Assembly (NCBI GenBank): GCA_016550415.1
Contig: JABXGU010000452.1
Coordinates: 1 to 14,773, forward strand
Length of the DNA: 14,773 nucleotides
Direction of reading: 5' to 3'
Origin: an archaeon
GTDB lineage: Archaea > Asgardarchaeota > Hermodarchaeia > Hermodarchaeales > Hermodarchaeaceae
Positions 1 to 7,568 of this stretch are shown piece after piece; positions within the stretch are counted from its first letter, which is position 1, and the number at the start of each line of letters is the position of its first letter. A model generated the notes under the pieces. That model was not told the origin of the DNA. It was given only the letters and a program-made list of their open reading frames with translations, and did no database searches. The translations under genes and the position numbers were made by a program.

Positions 1-1
1 A

Positions 2-1153
2 TGTGCTGCCGCCAGAGTCACAGCAGAATATGGTCTTTCAACAGTGATTTTTGACAGTCGTTCTAAAGTGGGGGTTCCAATTCAATGCGGGGAGTACCTT
101 CCAACTCCAAATGAAATAAGGGATTTATTACCTCATTCTCCTCGTGCACCAAAGCTAGTCAGTGTTAATAGTGATTATGTGACCAATCAATGCTCTCATT
201 TGCGATTGTTTTCACCACACGGAAATGGTTTCGAGTTTGCCTTGAAAGCAAATATTATCAACCGTACCCTCTTTGATCAACAGCTTGCGCATCAAGCTGA
301 GGAAGCTGGGGCTAAGCTACACTTACAATCAACTGCAATTAAGCGAACTAGCAATAACACACTTATTATCAACAGCAAAAAAACAGGACGAACTAACGTT
401 CGTGCACGAATTGTGATTGGAGCAGATGGGGCTCAATCACGTATTGCTCGATCAATTGGCATGGTATATACTAACAAAGCTCAGGACTACTCAAAAACAG
501 TTCAATTTGTGATGAAAAATGTGGACAGTGATCCTGATTTTACAGAGATGTATTTTGGGAGTCAAATTGCTCCAGGGGGTTATGCGTGGATAATTCCAAA
601 GGGGGATTCTATTGCTAATGTTGGTCTTGGTTTGCGTGAATGCTTTGGTGCAAATAATGTTCGTGCACTGGATTATCTGCAGCGGTTCATAAGATTCCAT
701 CCTATTGCTTCAGCTCAACTGAAAAATGCTAAAATTATCAGAAGAACTGGGGCAATTCTTCCTGTTGGTGGCCCGTTAAAGAAGACTTATTCCGATTCAG
801 TACTTCTTGCTGGCGATGCTGCGGGACATGTGATGGCGTCAAATGGTGGGGGAATCCCAACTGCACTTGTTGGTGGAGACATTGCTGGGCATACAGCTGT
901 GAAGCATTTAGATGAAGAAGTTCCTCTATCCTGGTATGAAGAAACATGGAAGAAGGAGATTGGATCAGAGTTATTCTCTGCATTATTGATTTTGCGTATT
1001 GCAGACCAGGTCATGATTTCAGATAACTTGACTAATCTATGTATGCGTCTAGCTGGAATTCGTTATATGAGACATCTAATCAGATGCCGATTACCATGGC
1101 CAGTAAACTTTGCATCAAAGAGTATTGTCAAGATTATGAAGAAGCTAGTTTGA
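2..1153 (+). CDS. Geranylgeranyl reductase family flavoprotein, 5'-truncated by window edge
   Basis: FAD-dependent reductase of the archaeal geranylgeranyl reductase family, which saturates isoprenoid double bonds in membrane lipids or in the prenyl tails of quinones. The frame is open from base 2 and reads through the GTG at base 44 with family-like sequence (AARVTAEYGLSTVIFDSRS), so the gene starts upstream. Only the first residues, with the GxGxxG dinucleotide-binding motif, are missing; 383 codons are present. Visible marks are VGVPIQCGE with the conserved Cys of this family, a GGYAWIIPKG segment that lines the substrate pocket in relatives, and the FAD-binding GDAAGHVMASNGGGIPTAL block about 110 residues from the C-terminus. 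The next genes on the same strand make and transfer prenyl chains, so the substrate may be either a lipid or a quinone tail. The family call is firm; the substrate is inferred. Confidence 0.9.
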   Translation, partial: CAAARVTAEYGLSTVIFDSRSKVGVPIQCGEYLPTPNEIRDLLPHSPRAPKLVSVNSDYVTNQCSHLRLFSPHGNGFEFALKANIINRTLFDQQLAHQAEEAGAKLHLQSTAIKRTSNNTLIINSKKTGRTNVRARIVIGADGAQSRIARSIGMVYTNKAQDYSKTVQFVMKNVDSDPDFTEMYFGSQIAPGGYAWIIPKGDSIANVGLGLRECFGANNVRALDYLQRFIRFHPIASAQLKNAKIIRRTGAILPVGGPLKKTYSDSVLLAGDAAGHVMASNGGGIPTALVGGDIAGHTAVKHLDEEVPLSWYEETWKKEIGSELFSALLILRIADQVMISDNLTNLCMRLAGIRYMRHLIRCRLPWPVNFASKSIVKIMKKLV

Positions 1154-1270
1154 AACAAGACCTAGACTAATCTAGAGTATTTATTCCTCGGTTCAAAGCA
1201 GAAATATGTAAGATTTGTGACATTCCATCTTGAAATGTAAAATATTTTATTATAAGTATAATTTTAGATA

Positions 1271-1279
1271 TTTATAATA
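1271..1279 (+). promoter_or_regulatory. Possible TATA box before the DoxX-like gene
   Basis: TTTATAATA lies about 70 bases before the ATG at 1346. That would put transcription start near base 1300 and leave a leader of about 45 bases that keeps the ribosome binding site GGGAT (1338-1342). The whole region is AT-rich, so a chance match is quite possible. Confidence 0.3.
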
Positions 1280-1345
1280 GCAATAATTTAAAATAACAGT
1301 TAGAGAGGACACTGCCACCTTAATATTTTAGAAAAAGGGATAACT

Positions 1346-2032
1346 ATGAACACTAAACAATGGACATTTCTGTTGTTGGCTATTATCGTTGATGTGATTC
1401 TTGGAGCAATCGTCCTTCTAACGCTGGGACCTGATTGGCTAATTCCAGACACAGCTTTGCTTGTTCCAAACCTCAACCTTATCGTAGCACCTTTGCTTGG
1501 TATCTCAATACTTCTAGTTCCAACTCTGTTCTTCTTTAGGCTTGGTTGGGCAGAAAAAATCACTAATACAATGCTCGCTCTCCCTCTTCGTCTAGGACTC
1601 GCATACGAATTCCTCCATGGAGGTCTTGGAAAACTCCTCGACCCCACATACTTAGCTTCTCCAGGAATTCTTTATGCTGGTGGAGGGGCTCAAAGTCCTT
1701 GGGTACGAGAATTCTTGTCCCTCCTCGTGGCTAACTATGCGTTTTGGTTAAGTCTGATCGCCATTGGTGAATTACTCGTCGGTCTTTCTCTACTACTTGG
1801 TGGATTCACTCGTATCGGTGCTTTCGGTGGTATTCTATTGCAGTGGACTTTCCTCTTTTTGCTTGGCTGGCTCAGCGTCTCGACATTTGGAATCAACTTT
1901 CTTGGCTCGTTAGCCTTCTTTATAGTTGGTGCACTTCAAGCTGGAAGGTTCCTGGGGATAGACCAATTTCTGGGTCCAAAATTAGAAGAATCGCAGAATC
2001 AGATTATCAAAGGTATTGCATGTCTAACCTGA
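1346..2032 (+). CDS. DoxX/DoxD-like integral membrane protein
   Basis: A 228-residue membrane protein with about six hydrophobic segments (near residues 5-27, 43-65, 76-95, 125-150, 153-175 and 180-202). The stretch RLGLAYEFLHGGLGKLLDP, then a loop with GILYAGGGAQSPW, then IGELLVGLSLLLGGFTRIG, is typical of the DoxX superfamily. That includes DoxD, the small subunit of thiosulfate:quinone oxidoreductase in Acidianus. Members are often tied to quinone or thiol redox at the membrane, but many have no proven role. The ATG at 1346 follows GGGAT at a good distance. It lies between a geranylgeranyl reductase and prenyl-chain genes, which fits a quinone-linked role. No DoxA partner is visible, so thiosulfate oxidation is not supported. 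The family is fairly sure; the activity is unknown. Confidence 0.75.
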   Translation: MNTKQWTFLLLAIIVDVILGAIVLLTLGPDWLIPDTALLVPNLNLIVAPLLGISILLVPTLFFFRLGWAEKITNTMLALPLRLGLAYEFLHGGLGKLLDPTYLASPGILYAGGGAQSPWVREFLSLLVANYAFWLSLIAIGELLVGLSLLLGGFTRIGAFGGILLQWTFLFLLGWLSVSTFGINFLGSLAFFIVGALQAGRFLGIDQFLGPKLEESQNQIIKGIACLT

Positions 2033-2053
2033 TTTCTCTATCATGAGAGAACA

Positions 2054-2100
2054 TGGAGGAAGGTAAAAAACCAATATCCTTCCTCCACACCTTCCTTTAT
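2054..2100 (+). terminator. Hairpin with T-rich tail after the DoxX-like gene
   Basis: TGGAGGAAGG (2054-2063) and CCTTCCTCCA (2078-2087) are exact reverse complements, giving a 10-bp stem with a 14-base loop. A pyrimidine-rich stretch follows (CACCTTCCTTTAT). It sits 22 bases after the DoxX-like stop codon. A terminator or a 3'-end stabilising hairpin is likely, although archaeal termination depends more on T tracts than on hairpins. Confidence 0.5.
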
Positions 2101-2194
2101 CTTAGCAGTGTTTTCAAGAGAATTAATGAAGGCGTAATCTCTAATAGGGACCTACTCATCAGAATACTACCTTAAATCGAGATGAGATTTCTAC

Positions 2195-3277
2195 ATGCCA
2201 AAAAGTAACTCTGCTCTAACGGAGACCAATCAACGTAGTAGCAATAATCATAGGTCATCTGAAATACCATTTGATAACCAATCAATGGGACAAGATGCAA
2301 GTTCCGCTTCGTCTCCATTACAGAGTCAAGATTTACAAAAACTAATGATTCTCATTAACCAAGAAATACAACAATACCTACAGGAGGACAAAGGTGAACC
2401 TCAAATTCTGTATGAAGCTGCTCATCACCTGATTATCGCTGGTGGAAAACGGCTGAGATCTCTATTAACACTACTTTGCTGCCAGGCAGTGAATGGCGAT
2501 ACCGAGAAGGTTCTGCCAATCACCGTTGCTACTGAATTATTGCAAACTGCAAGTTTAATACATGACGACATTATTGATGATGATGAGATGCGTCGTGGTG
2601 TCCAAACGGTGCATCGAAAATTTGGCAAAGACCTTGCTATTCTAGCTGGGGACCTACTAATTGCCCAAGCCTTTCGAATAGTAGGACTACATGGGACAAA
2701 GGAACTCATTGTCCATTTGGGATCTGGAGGTATCCGAATGTGTGAAGGCGAAGCAGCCGACCTGTCAATGAGTGTCGATAAAACATCATCGTTCAATAAA
2801 CAAGAGTACATTAGCATGATTAAACGTAAGACCGTTGCTTTCATGAAATATGCAGCAAAGATAGGCGCCATCATGGGCGGAGCTACTGAAGATCAGCAGC
2901 AAGCACTAATGCGCTATGCTGAAATGTTGGGTTTTGCCTTCCAACTTCGTGATGATATTCTAGATGTAAAAGCAACATTACTAACAGCTCAGAAGTCTAT
3001 TCTATCTGATTTGCGCTTACAACGTGGTAACTACCCTGTTATCCATACACTTGAAGTATGTTCAAAACAAGACCACCATCGGTGCACACAAGCTTTTGCT
3101 GAAGGAAACTTGAAGGTCGTCCTCGAAGTTCTCGACGAGACAGATGCTATCCAGCACACCCATGAAATGGCTCAAATTTATGTAAAAGAGGCAAAACAAG
3201 GATTGCAGGGTCATGGTTTCCATTCTCTTAAATTGCTTGAACAATTTGCTGATTTTGTTCTTGAGCGTGAATTTTAA
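2195..3277 (+). CDS. Polyprenyl diphosphate synthase (trans-isoprenyl, probably long-chain)
   Basis: Condenses isopentenyl diphosphate onto an allylic diphosphate to build a prenyl chain. The 360 residues show GKRLR (84-88), the first Asp-rich motif HDDIIDDDEMRRG (D124, D125, D128) and the second motif QLRDDILDV (D253, D254, D257). The residue five before the first motif is Ala (A119). This small residue resembles long-chain synthases such as IspB and differs from farnesyl synthases, which carry an aromatic there, so a C30-C40 product is plausible but unproven. Residues 1-45 are a polar Ser/Gln/Asn-rich tail before the fold begins; the ATG at 2195 has a GAGATGAG purine run upstream, so the tail may be real. 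The gene lies just before a MenA-like prenyltransferase, which points to quinone tail synthesis; a role in lipid synthesis remains possible. Confidence 0.9.
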   Translation: MPKSNSALTETNQRSSNNHRSSEIPFDNQSMGQDASSASSPLQSQDLQKLMILINQEIQQYLQEDKGEPQILYEAAHHLIIAGGKRLRSLLTLLCCQAVNGDTEKVLPITVATELLQTASLIHDDIIDDDEMRRGVQTVHRKFGKDLAILAGDLLIAQAFRIVGLHGTKELIVHLGSGGIRMCEGEAADLSMSVDKTSSFNKQEYISMIKRKTVAFMKYAAKIGAIMGGATEDQQQALMRYAEMLGFAFQLRDDILDVKATLLTAQKSILSDLRLQRGNYPVIHTLEVCSKQDHHRCTQAFAEGNLKVVLEVLDETDAIQHTHEMAQIYVKEAKQGLQGHGFHSLKLLEQFADFVLEREF

Positions 3278-3400
3278 AAAGATAATGTTAAGGTCTTGGA
3301 GAATACATTATTCTTAAGAAAAAGAATCGAATTCAAATGTGTCACTGAAGGAGCTTAATTTATCATAAAATAAAATTTCCCACAAATAGGGGTAATCAAA

Positions 3401-4540
3401 TTGGATCCTAGCAAAATTCGTTATTCTCCAAGTAGAGATTCTAAAATAGAACTACGACCAAAAGTCCATCAGCAATCCAACGCTGCCAGTGCGACTACCT
3501 CAGCTGCTGAAGAACAATCCAGCAAGCTGAAGATTTGGCTTGCTGAACTTCGTCTCCCCTTCATTACTGCTTCAATAATCCCAATCTTACTTGGGGCTTC
3601 TATTGCATGGGCAACAAAAGGCATTTTTTTGTGGGATTTCTTTTTGATTACATTAATTGGTGGTATATGCGCCCATTTGGGTGCAAATGTGGCCAACGAC
3701 TATTTTGATTATCGAAGTGGAACTGATAATATCAATGTAGAATTTGTTAGACCGTTCAGCGGGGGTAGCCGAATGATTCAACGTGGGCTTCTTTCGCCGC
3801 GTGCTGTTCTAGCTGGCTCATTGGTATTTTTCTGCATAAGCGGAGCCTTAGGAATATACCTCGCTATTACTCGTGGATTTATGGTCATTCTTCTTGGGGT
3901 GCTGGGTATATTCTCTGGTTTCTTCTATACTGCTCCTCCACTCAAGTTAGCTCACCGCGGAGTAGGAGAGTTATTCATTGGATTGAGTTTCGGTGTTTTA
4001 TTAACTCTGGGTACTTATTATGTTCAGGTTCAAATTTTAGCATGGGAACCCATCATTGCTTCAATTCCAATTGCACTTCTTATTGCCGCTGTTCTTTACA
4101 TTAATGAATTTCCTGATTATGTCGCTGATAAAGAAGCTGGAAAACTCACGCTAGTTGTTCGCCTCGGTAGGAAACGAGCCTCAATACTCTACGCTTTCTT
4201 ACTCCTTGCTGCATATTCAATAATTGGTATAGCTGTCTTTCTTGGGCAAATGAGCTGGTATACTCTCCTTGCACTATGCTCCTTACCACTAAGTGTTCTT
4301 GGCATTCGTTATGCCCTGATAGCCTATGAACGTCCCTTCGAGTTGATACCAGCGAATGCTGCCACAGTTTTTAATCATATGCTAACTGGCCTTGCCCTGG
4401 TAATCGCTTACATCCTTCAGGGCCTGAGTTTTCCTTACCTATATGTTATTGCAGTTAGCGTCTTGTTGCTAGCTCTTGCAATACATTTCTCCAGAAAGTT
4501 CCATAGCCAAGGTAAGATGGCTAAGGCACCAACCTCATAG
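3401..4540 (+). CDS. UbiA-superfamily prenyltransferase, MenA-like
   Basis: Integral membrane enzyme that joins a prenyl diphosphate to an aromatic acceptor. The 379-residue protein has the first Mg-diphosphate motif NDYFDYRSGTD (99-109) and the second NEFPDYVADKEAGK (235-248), followed by TLVVRLG. The first motif with the following FSGGSRMIQRGLLSP is more like MenA (1,4-dihydroxy-2-naphthoate prenyltransferase) than like UbiA or the archaeol-forming DGGGP synthase. About nine transmembrane helices fill residues 52-365. The TTG start at 3401 is preceded by AGGGGT at 8 bases, a strong site, and there is no later Met before the fold. A polar tail of about 43 residues therefore precedes helix 1. 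Combined with the upstream polyprenyl synthase, this suggests menaquinone-type quinone synthesis. The superfamily is certain; MenA function is probable. Confidence 0.87.
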   Translation: MDPSKIRYSPSRDSKIELRPKVHQQSNAASATTSAAEEQSSKLKIWLAELRLPFITASIIPILLGASIAWATKGIFLWDFFLITLIGGICAHLGANVANDYFDYRSGTDNINVEFVRPFSGGSRMIQRGLLSPRAVLAGSLVFFCISGALGIYLAITRGFMVILLGVLGIFSGFFYTAPPLKLAHRGVGELFIGLSFGVLLTLGTYYVQVQILAWEPIIASIPIALLIAAVLYINEFPDYVADKEAGKLTLVVRLGRKRASILYAFLLLAAYSIIGIAVFLGQMSWYTLLALCSLPLSVLGIRYALIAYERPFELIPANAATVFNHMLTGLALVIAYILQGLSFPYLYVIAVSVLLLALAIHFSRKFHSQGKMAKAPTS

Positions 4541-4580
4541 ATAGGGAATGCAGATTGATTTAGCCAAGGTTTTCATTATA

Positions 4581-5909
4581 TTAGGTTTGGATAGCATCAA
4601 TCCCAAGGATTTCAGAAAAGTCCAAGATTTCTTCCACAACATCCCCATAGACCATGTGTAAATGGTTTGATCTAAGGTGTTGAATGAAGAGGTCGGGATC
4701 ACCATCAAGACGGACGAAAGCATGGGGCCAACGATCGCGTGCTTCCTTAAACGTTTCTTTGGGCTGTGTGAAAGCGTCCCCAGTAGCCACATGAATTACA
4801 TATTCCCCTGCAAATCGGCTTAATCGTGCGAGAGTGACTGGACCTTCTTTGCAGCAGAAGGTTGGGCAGGCACCAGAACATTCACCCATATACTCGTATT
4901 GTGGGTTCCATTCCACATCCTTTGGGGAACTAGCCATTGTAGTTGCAATTGTTCCACAATTAACAAGACGCAGAGTGCCTGTATTCCTATCTAAATCGTT
5001 AACATCAGCGAATAAGACTGGACCATCAGTTAGAAGGTGTAGAATACGCATGGTGAGAGCCGCGTTCATATCTGCTTCACAGGACATCATGATTCCCTCA
5101 TCTATGAGAAACGCAAGAGCCATACATCCACTTACATAATTTCCAATGAATTCTGGTTGGCATTTGAAACCGCCAAAGGCATAATTCTCTGATTCCATTA
5201 GTTCCTTCAAGGCAATGTAGAGACGGATGCTCCTTTCCAAGATTTCATCAGAGACATTAACCGCACCATAAGTTTTCTTAGCCCAAGCCATTTTTTCCTT
5301 AACTTTATTCGCAGGGATTTTTTGAGCAGCCAAGTAGATACGAAGCATATCCACATGTTCAAGTTCAGTACCAAAGACATCCTTAATTTGGCTAAAATCA
5401 ACTGAAGCTGTTACCATTCCCATTGTCTTTCCTCCGATGACGACGGCCTTGCTGCGTGATAAGTCATCGAAGACCATTGCAGCACGAGAGTAGCTGGTAA
5501 TAGTACTAAGAACGGTGGGGTCTGTTGGCTCCCCAAAAACAAAGCGGTGTGTAAAGCCAAGTTCGTCAAGGCTACCATGTGTTATGGCAGCACCCACTAA
5601 ACTAAAGGCAGCTGGACTGCGATAACCATAGACTATACTTGGTAAACCAGTTGCCTGAACTGCAGAAACCACCATGGGTGCATAAACCCAGGTTCCAATA
5701 TTGTATATTATACTTTGGAGATGTTGATGCACCATATCTTCAGAGACACGAACTGCATCCTCCATTGTAAGAACAAGATCATTATGTGGCTTTACATCTA
5801 AAGGTTGCTTTTTCAGGGCTGCTAACAGTTCTTTATGTGCTTGTTTTGCTATGTCTGTGCGTTCACGAGGAAGAGAAAGTGTGATTAGACCAATTTTTGG
5901 TTTTGGCAA
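4581..5909 (-). CDS. L-fucose/L-arabinose isomerase-like protein
   Basis: A 442-residue member of the FucI/AraA-like sugar isomerase family, metal-dependent aldose-ketose isomerases, though many members have no assigned substrate. The likely metal-binding region is FGGFKCQPEF (E253) and SCEADMNAALTM (E278 or D280). The C-terminal SNHLHMVYGD (H416, H418) matches the conserved His and YGD of the family. GPVTLARLSRFAGEY (356-370) is a family hallmark. Two oddities stand out. A Cys cluster (C344, C348, C352, C353) sits just before GPVTLARL, and LVNCGT (315-320) has Asn where I would expect a His. The start is TTG at 5909 behind GAGGGAT. It is last in a minus-strand run after LarC, LarE and the HEAT protein, with a 136-base gap that may hold its own promoter. 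The substrate is unknown. Confidence 0.78.
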   Translation of the reverse strand: MPKPKIGLITLSLPRERTDIAKQAHKELLAALKKQPLDVKPHNDLVLTMEDAVRVSEDMVHQHLQSIIYNIGTWVYAPMVVSAVQATGLPSIVYGYRSPAAFSLVGAAITHGSLDELGFTHRFVFGEPTDPTVLSTITSYSRAAMVFDDLSRSKAVVIGGKTMGMVTASVDFSQIKDVFGTELEHVDMLRIYLAAQKIPANKVKEKMAWAKKTYGAVNVSDEILERSIRLYIALKELMESENYAFGGFKCQPEFIGNYVSGCMALAFLIDEGIMMSCEADMNAALTMRILHLLTDGPVLFADVNDLDRNTGTLRLVNCGTIATTMASSPKDVEWNPQYEYMGECSGACPTFCCKEGPVTLARLSRFAGEYVIHVATGDAFTQPKETFKEARDRWPHAFVRLDGDPDLFIQHLRSNHLHMVYGDVVEEILDFSEILGIDAIQT

Positions 5910-6045
5910 TTTAATCCCTCAATGATGTTGAATTGTGCATTATTAATTGGTTTGCTTAACATTCGATAGTGAAGTGACGATAAAAGCCTTTGTAGAATAG
6001 CTTGTGTGCGAATATTTCTTAATCAATAAAACTCATAGATTGAAA

Positions 6046-6678
6046 CTATGTGGATGGAAGACGCTTGTAAATTTGGTTAGCTTTTCTTGCAACAACTTTT
6101 ATTTCACTATCAAGATATTTTTCAATTAGCTCTTTTACCTTCGGGAGTAGCTCTTTTCTTTCTAAGAAGTAGTCCATCACTTCGATTATGAAACCAACAC
6201 GGTTACCAGGAAAGAATTCTGTTACTTCAAGAATTGCATCGAGAATTGTTACTGCCTTATCTGATTGGGCTTTAGCAATTTTGCCAAGGGCTCGAAGAGA
6301 ATGAACCTGTAAGACAATACTCTTGTTTTTTAGAAAGCCTATCATTGAATCAATGGCAGCTGCAGTCTTCTGGTCCCTATCGACCTTAGCTAGGTTACCC
6401 AAAGTGCAAACTGCTTCCCATAATAGAACTTTTTCCTTTGCAGTGAGGTTTCTAAGAAACAAATCAATATGCGGGTAGAGTAAATCTGGTCTATTCTCTG
6501 ATAGCAACGATGTTAGTTCAGCACAACCATTTCGAATTCTAGAATTAGTGGATTGTAACCCTCCAATGAGTTGTTCTAAATATGATTGAGGATTCTTCGA
6601 GATGTAAAGGTTGTAAATGTCAATAGGTCTAGTTCCATCTTCCCATTTACCAGAAAGTATTTGATGGATGTCCTTCAA
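6046..6678 (-). CDS. HEAT/ARM-repeat protein
   Basis: A 210-residue, almost wholly helical protein made of paired-helix repeats. Units of about 35-40 residues can be picked out, for example SRIRNGCAELTSLL, KVLLWEAVCTLGNLAKV, IVLQVHSLRALGKIAKA and IKVVARKANQIYKRL. These have the small/hydrophobic pattern of HEAT or ARM repeats. Such proteins are scaffolds and carry no catalytic residues; none is visible here. There is no signal peptide or membrane segment. The start is TTG at 6678 behind GAGGAG. The gene begins only 27 bases after the LarE stop, so it is probably co-transcribed with the nickel-cofactor genes. It might bind one of the Lar proteins or the client enzyme, but that is only inference from position. 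Confidence 0.7.
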   Translation of the reverse strand: MKDIHQILSGKWEDGTRPIDIYNLYISKNPQSYLEQLIGGLQSTNSRIRNGCAELTSLLSENRPDLLYPHIDLFLRNLTAKEKVLLWEAVCTLGNLAKVDRDQKTAAAIDSMIGFLKNKSIVLQVHSLRALGKIAKAQSDKAVTILDAILEVTEFFPGNRVGFIIEVMDYFLERKELLPKVKELIEKYLDSEIKVVARKANQIYKRLPST

Positions 6679-6705
6679 ATTTTATCATTCTCCTCTACAA
6701 ATCAT

Positions 6706-7560
6706 TTACTTTGATTGAGATCTTTTTTCATCAAAACTGCCAAAATGATACCCAATAAGGTCTATAGTTACATATCGGTAGCCAAGTGCTCGTAACTCTT
6801 TGACAAGATTTTTAGAAATGTCTGGCTTAATGAGGCGAGGTATGTCATCTTGTGAAACTTCGATTCGAGCAAGGTTCCCATGATCACGAACACGAATAAC
6901 ACGGGCAGAAGTTAATTTTCGGACAACTTGTTCTGCTGCCGCAATGCGATTTAATCTGGCACGAGTAAGTGGTTCACCGTAGGGAATCCTTGTTGCAAGG
7001 CAACTATTGGACGCCTTATCCGCAACTGGTAAATCATAGTGCAAAGCTATTTTTCGCGCTTCTTCCTTTGTGATTTCTGCTTGGAGAAGAGGACTAATTA
7101 TGCCAAGTTGTTCAAGTGCACGCAGTCCCGGCCTATGCTCACCAAGGTCGCTCCGAGTTGTTCCATCAACAACAGCAGATAATCCCATCTCTTTAGCTAG
7201 GGCTTGCGCCTTCAAGAAACGATATTCTTTGCAATGAAAACATCGATCTTCTGGATTGGAAGCAATTGAAGCAAAGCCCAGTTCATCACTTGGTTCTACT
7301 AGGTGTTTTATTCCAATCTTTTTTGCACAAACCCGAGCAGCTTCCAATTCACCAGGGGGTGTTAGTGGTGATTCAAATGTTACAGCAATGGCATTGTTAC
7401 CTAGTTCTTCAAATGCAAGAGCAGCTACCACCGCACTATCTACCCCGCCAGAAAACGCTACCATGACACTTCCCATTTTTCTTAATATCTGAAGTGCTTT
7501 TTTGTGCTTCTTTTCTAGTGCAGCATCTACACTTTTTCGTGGTATGTTTTTCATCTCCAA
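6706..7560 (-). CDS. larE: LarE, ATP-dependent sulfur transferase of nickel-pincer cofactor synthesis
   Basis: LarE adenylates the carboxylated pyridine nucleotide made by LarB and inserts sulfur, giving the thiocarboxylate ligand of the nickel-pincer nucleotide. The 284 residues show the PP-loop SGGVDS (37-42), NPEDRCFHCK (102-111), DGTTRSDLGEHRPG (132-145) and NSCLATRIPYG (185-195). Three Cys are in family positions (C107, C110, C187). The Lactobacillus plantarum enzyme is known for a single sacrificial Cys, whereas some LarE proteins with a CxxC plus third Cys carry a 4Fe-4S cluster for repeated sulfur transfer. This protein has the second pattern. The called start is TTG at 7560, 8 bases after the LarC stop; ATG at 7554 is an alternative two codons later. 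The close spacing implies translational coupling with LarC. Confidence 0.92.
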   Translation of the reverse strand: MEMKNIPRKSVDAALEKKHKKALQILRKMGSVMVAFSGGVDSAVVAALAFEELGNNAIAVTFESPLTPPGELEAARVCAKKIGIKHLVEPSDELGFASIASNPEDRCFHCKEYRFLKAQALAKEMGLSAVVDGTTRSDLGEHRPGLRALEQLGIISPLLQAEITKEEARKIALHYDLPVADKASNSCLATRIPYGEPLTRARLNRIAAAEQVVRKLTSARVIRVRDHGNLARIEVSQDDIPRLIKPDISKNLVKELRALGYRYVTIDLIGYHFGSFDEKRSQSK

Positions 7561-7568
7561 TATGGGTC

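Noticed and set aside
1162..1175. Small hairpin CTAGA-CTAA-TCTAG just after the reductase stop
   Set aside because: Only a 5-bp AT-rich stem; expected often by chance in this composition.
1189..1200. GGTTCAAAGC, resembling a tRNA T-loop
   Set aside because: No acceptor, D or anticodon stems fit around it; not a tRNA.
1238..1249. Perfect palindrome TAAAATATTTTA
   Set aside because: Made only of A and T within an AT-rich gap, with no matching copy nearby; weak evidence for an operator.
1346..2032. DoxX-like protein as a true thiosulfate:quinone oxidoreductase subunit
   Set aside because: No DoxA-like partner is nearby and the family is broad, so the specific enzyme name is unsupported.
2425..2874. 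149-codon open frame on the minus strand inside the polyprenyl synthase gene
   Set aside because: Lies wholly inside a gene with clear catalytic motifs and its translation resembles no family.
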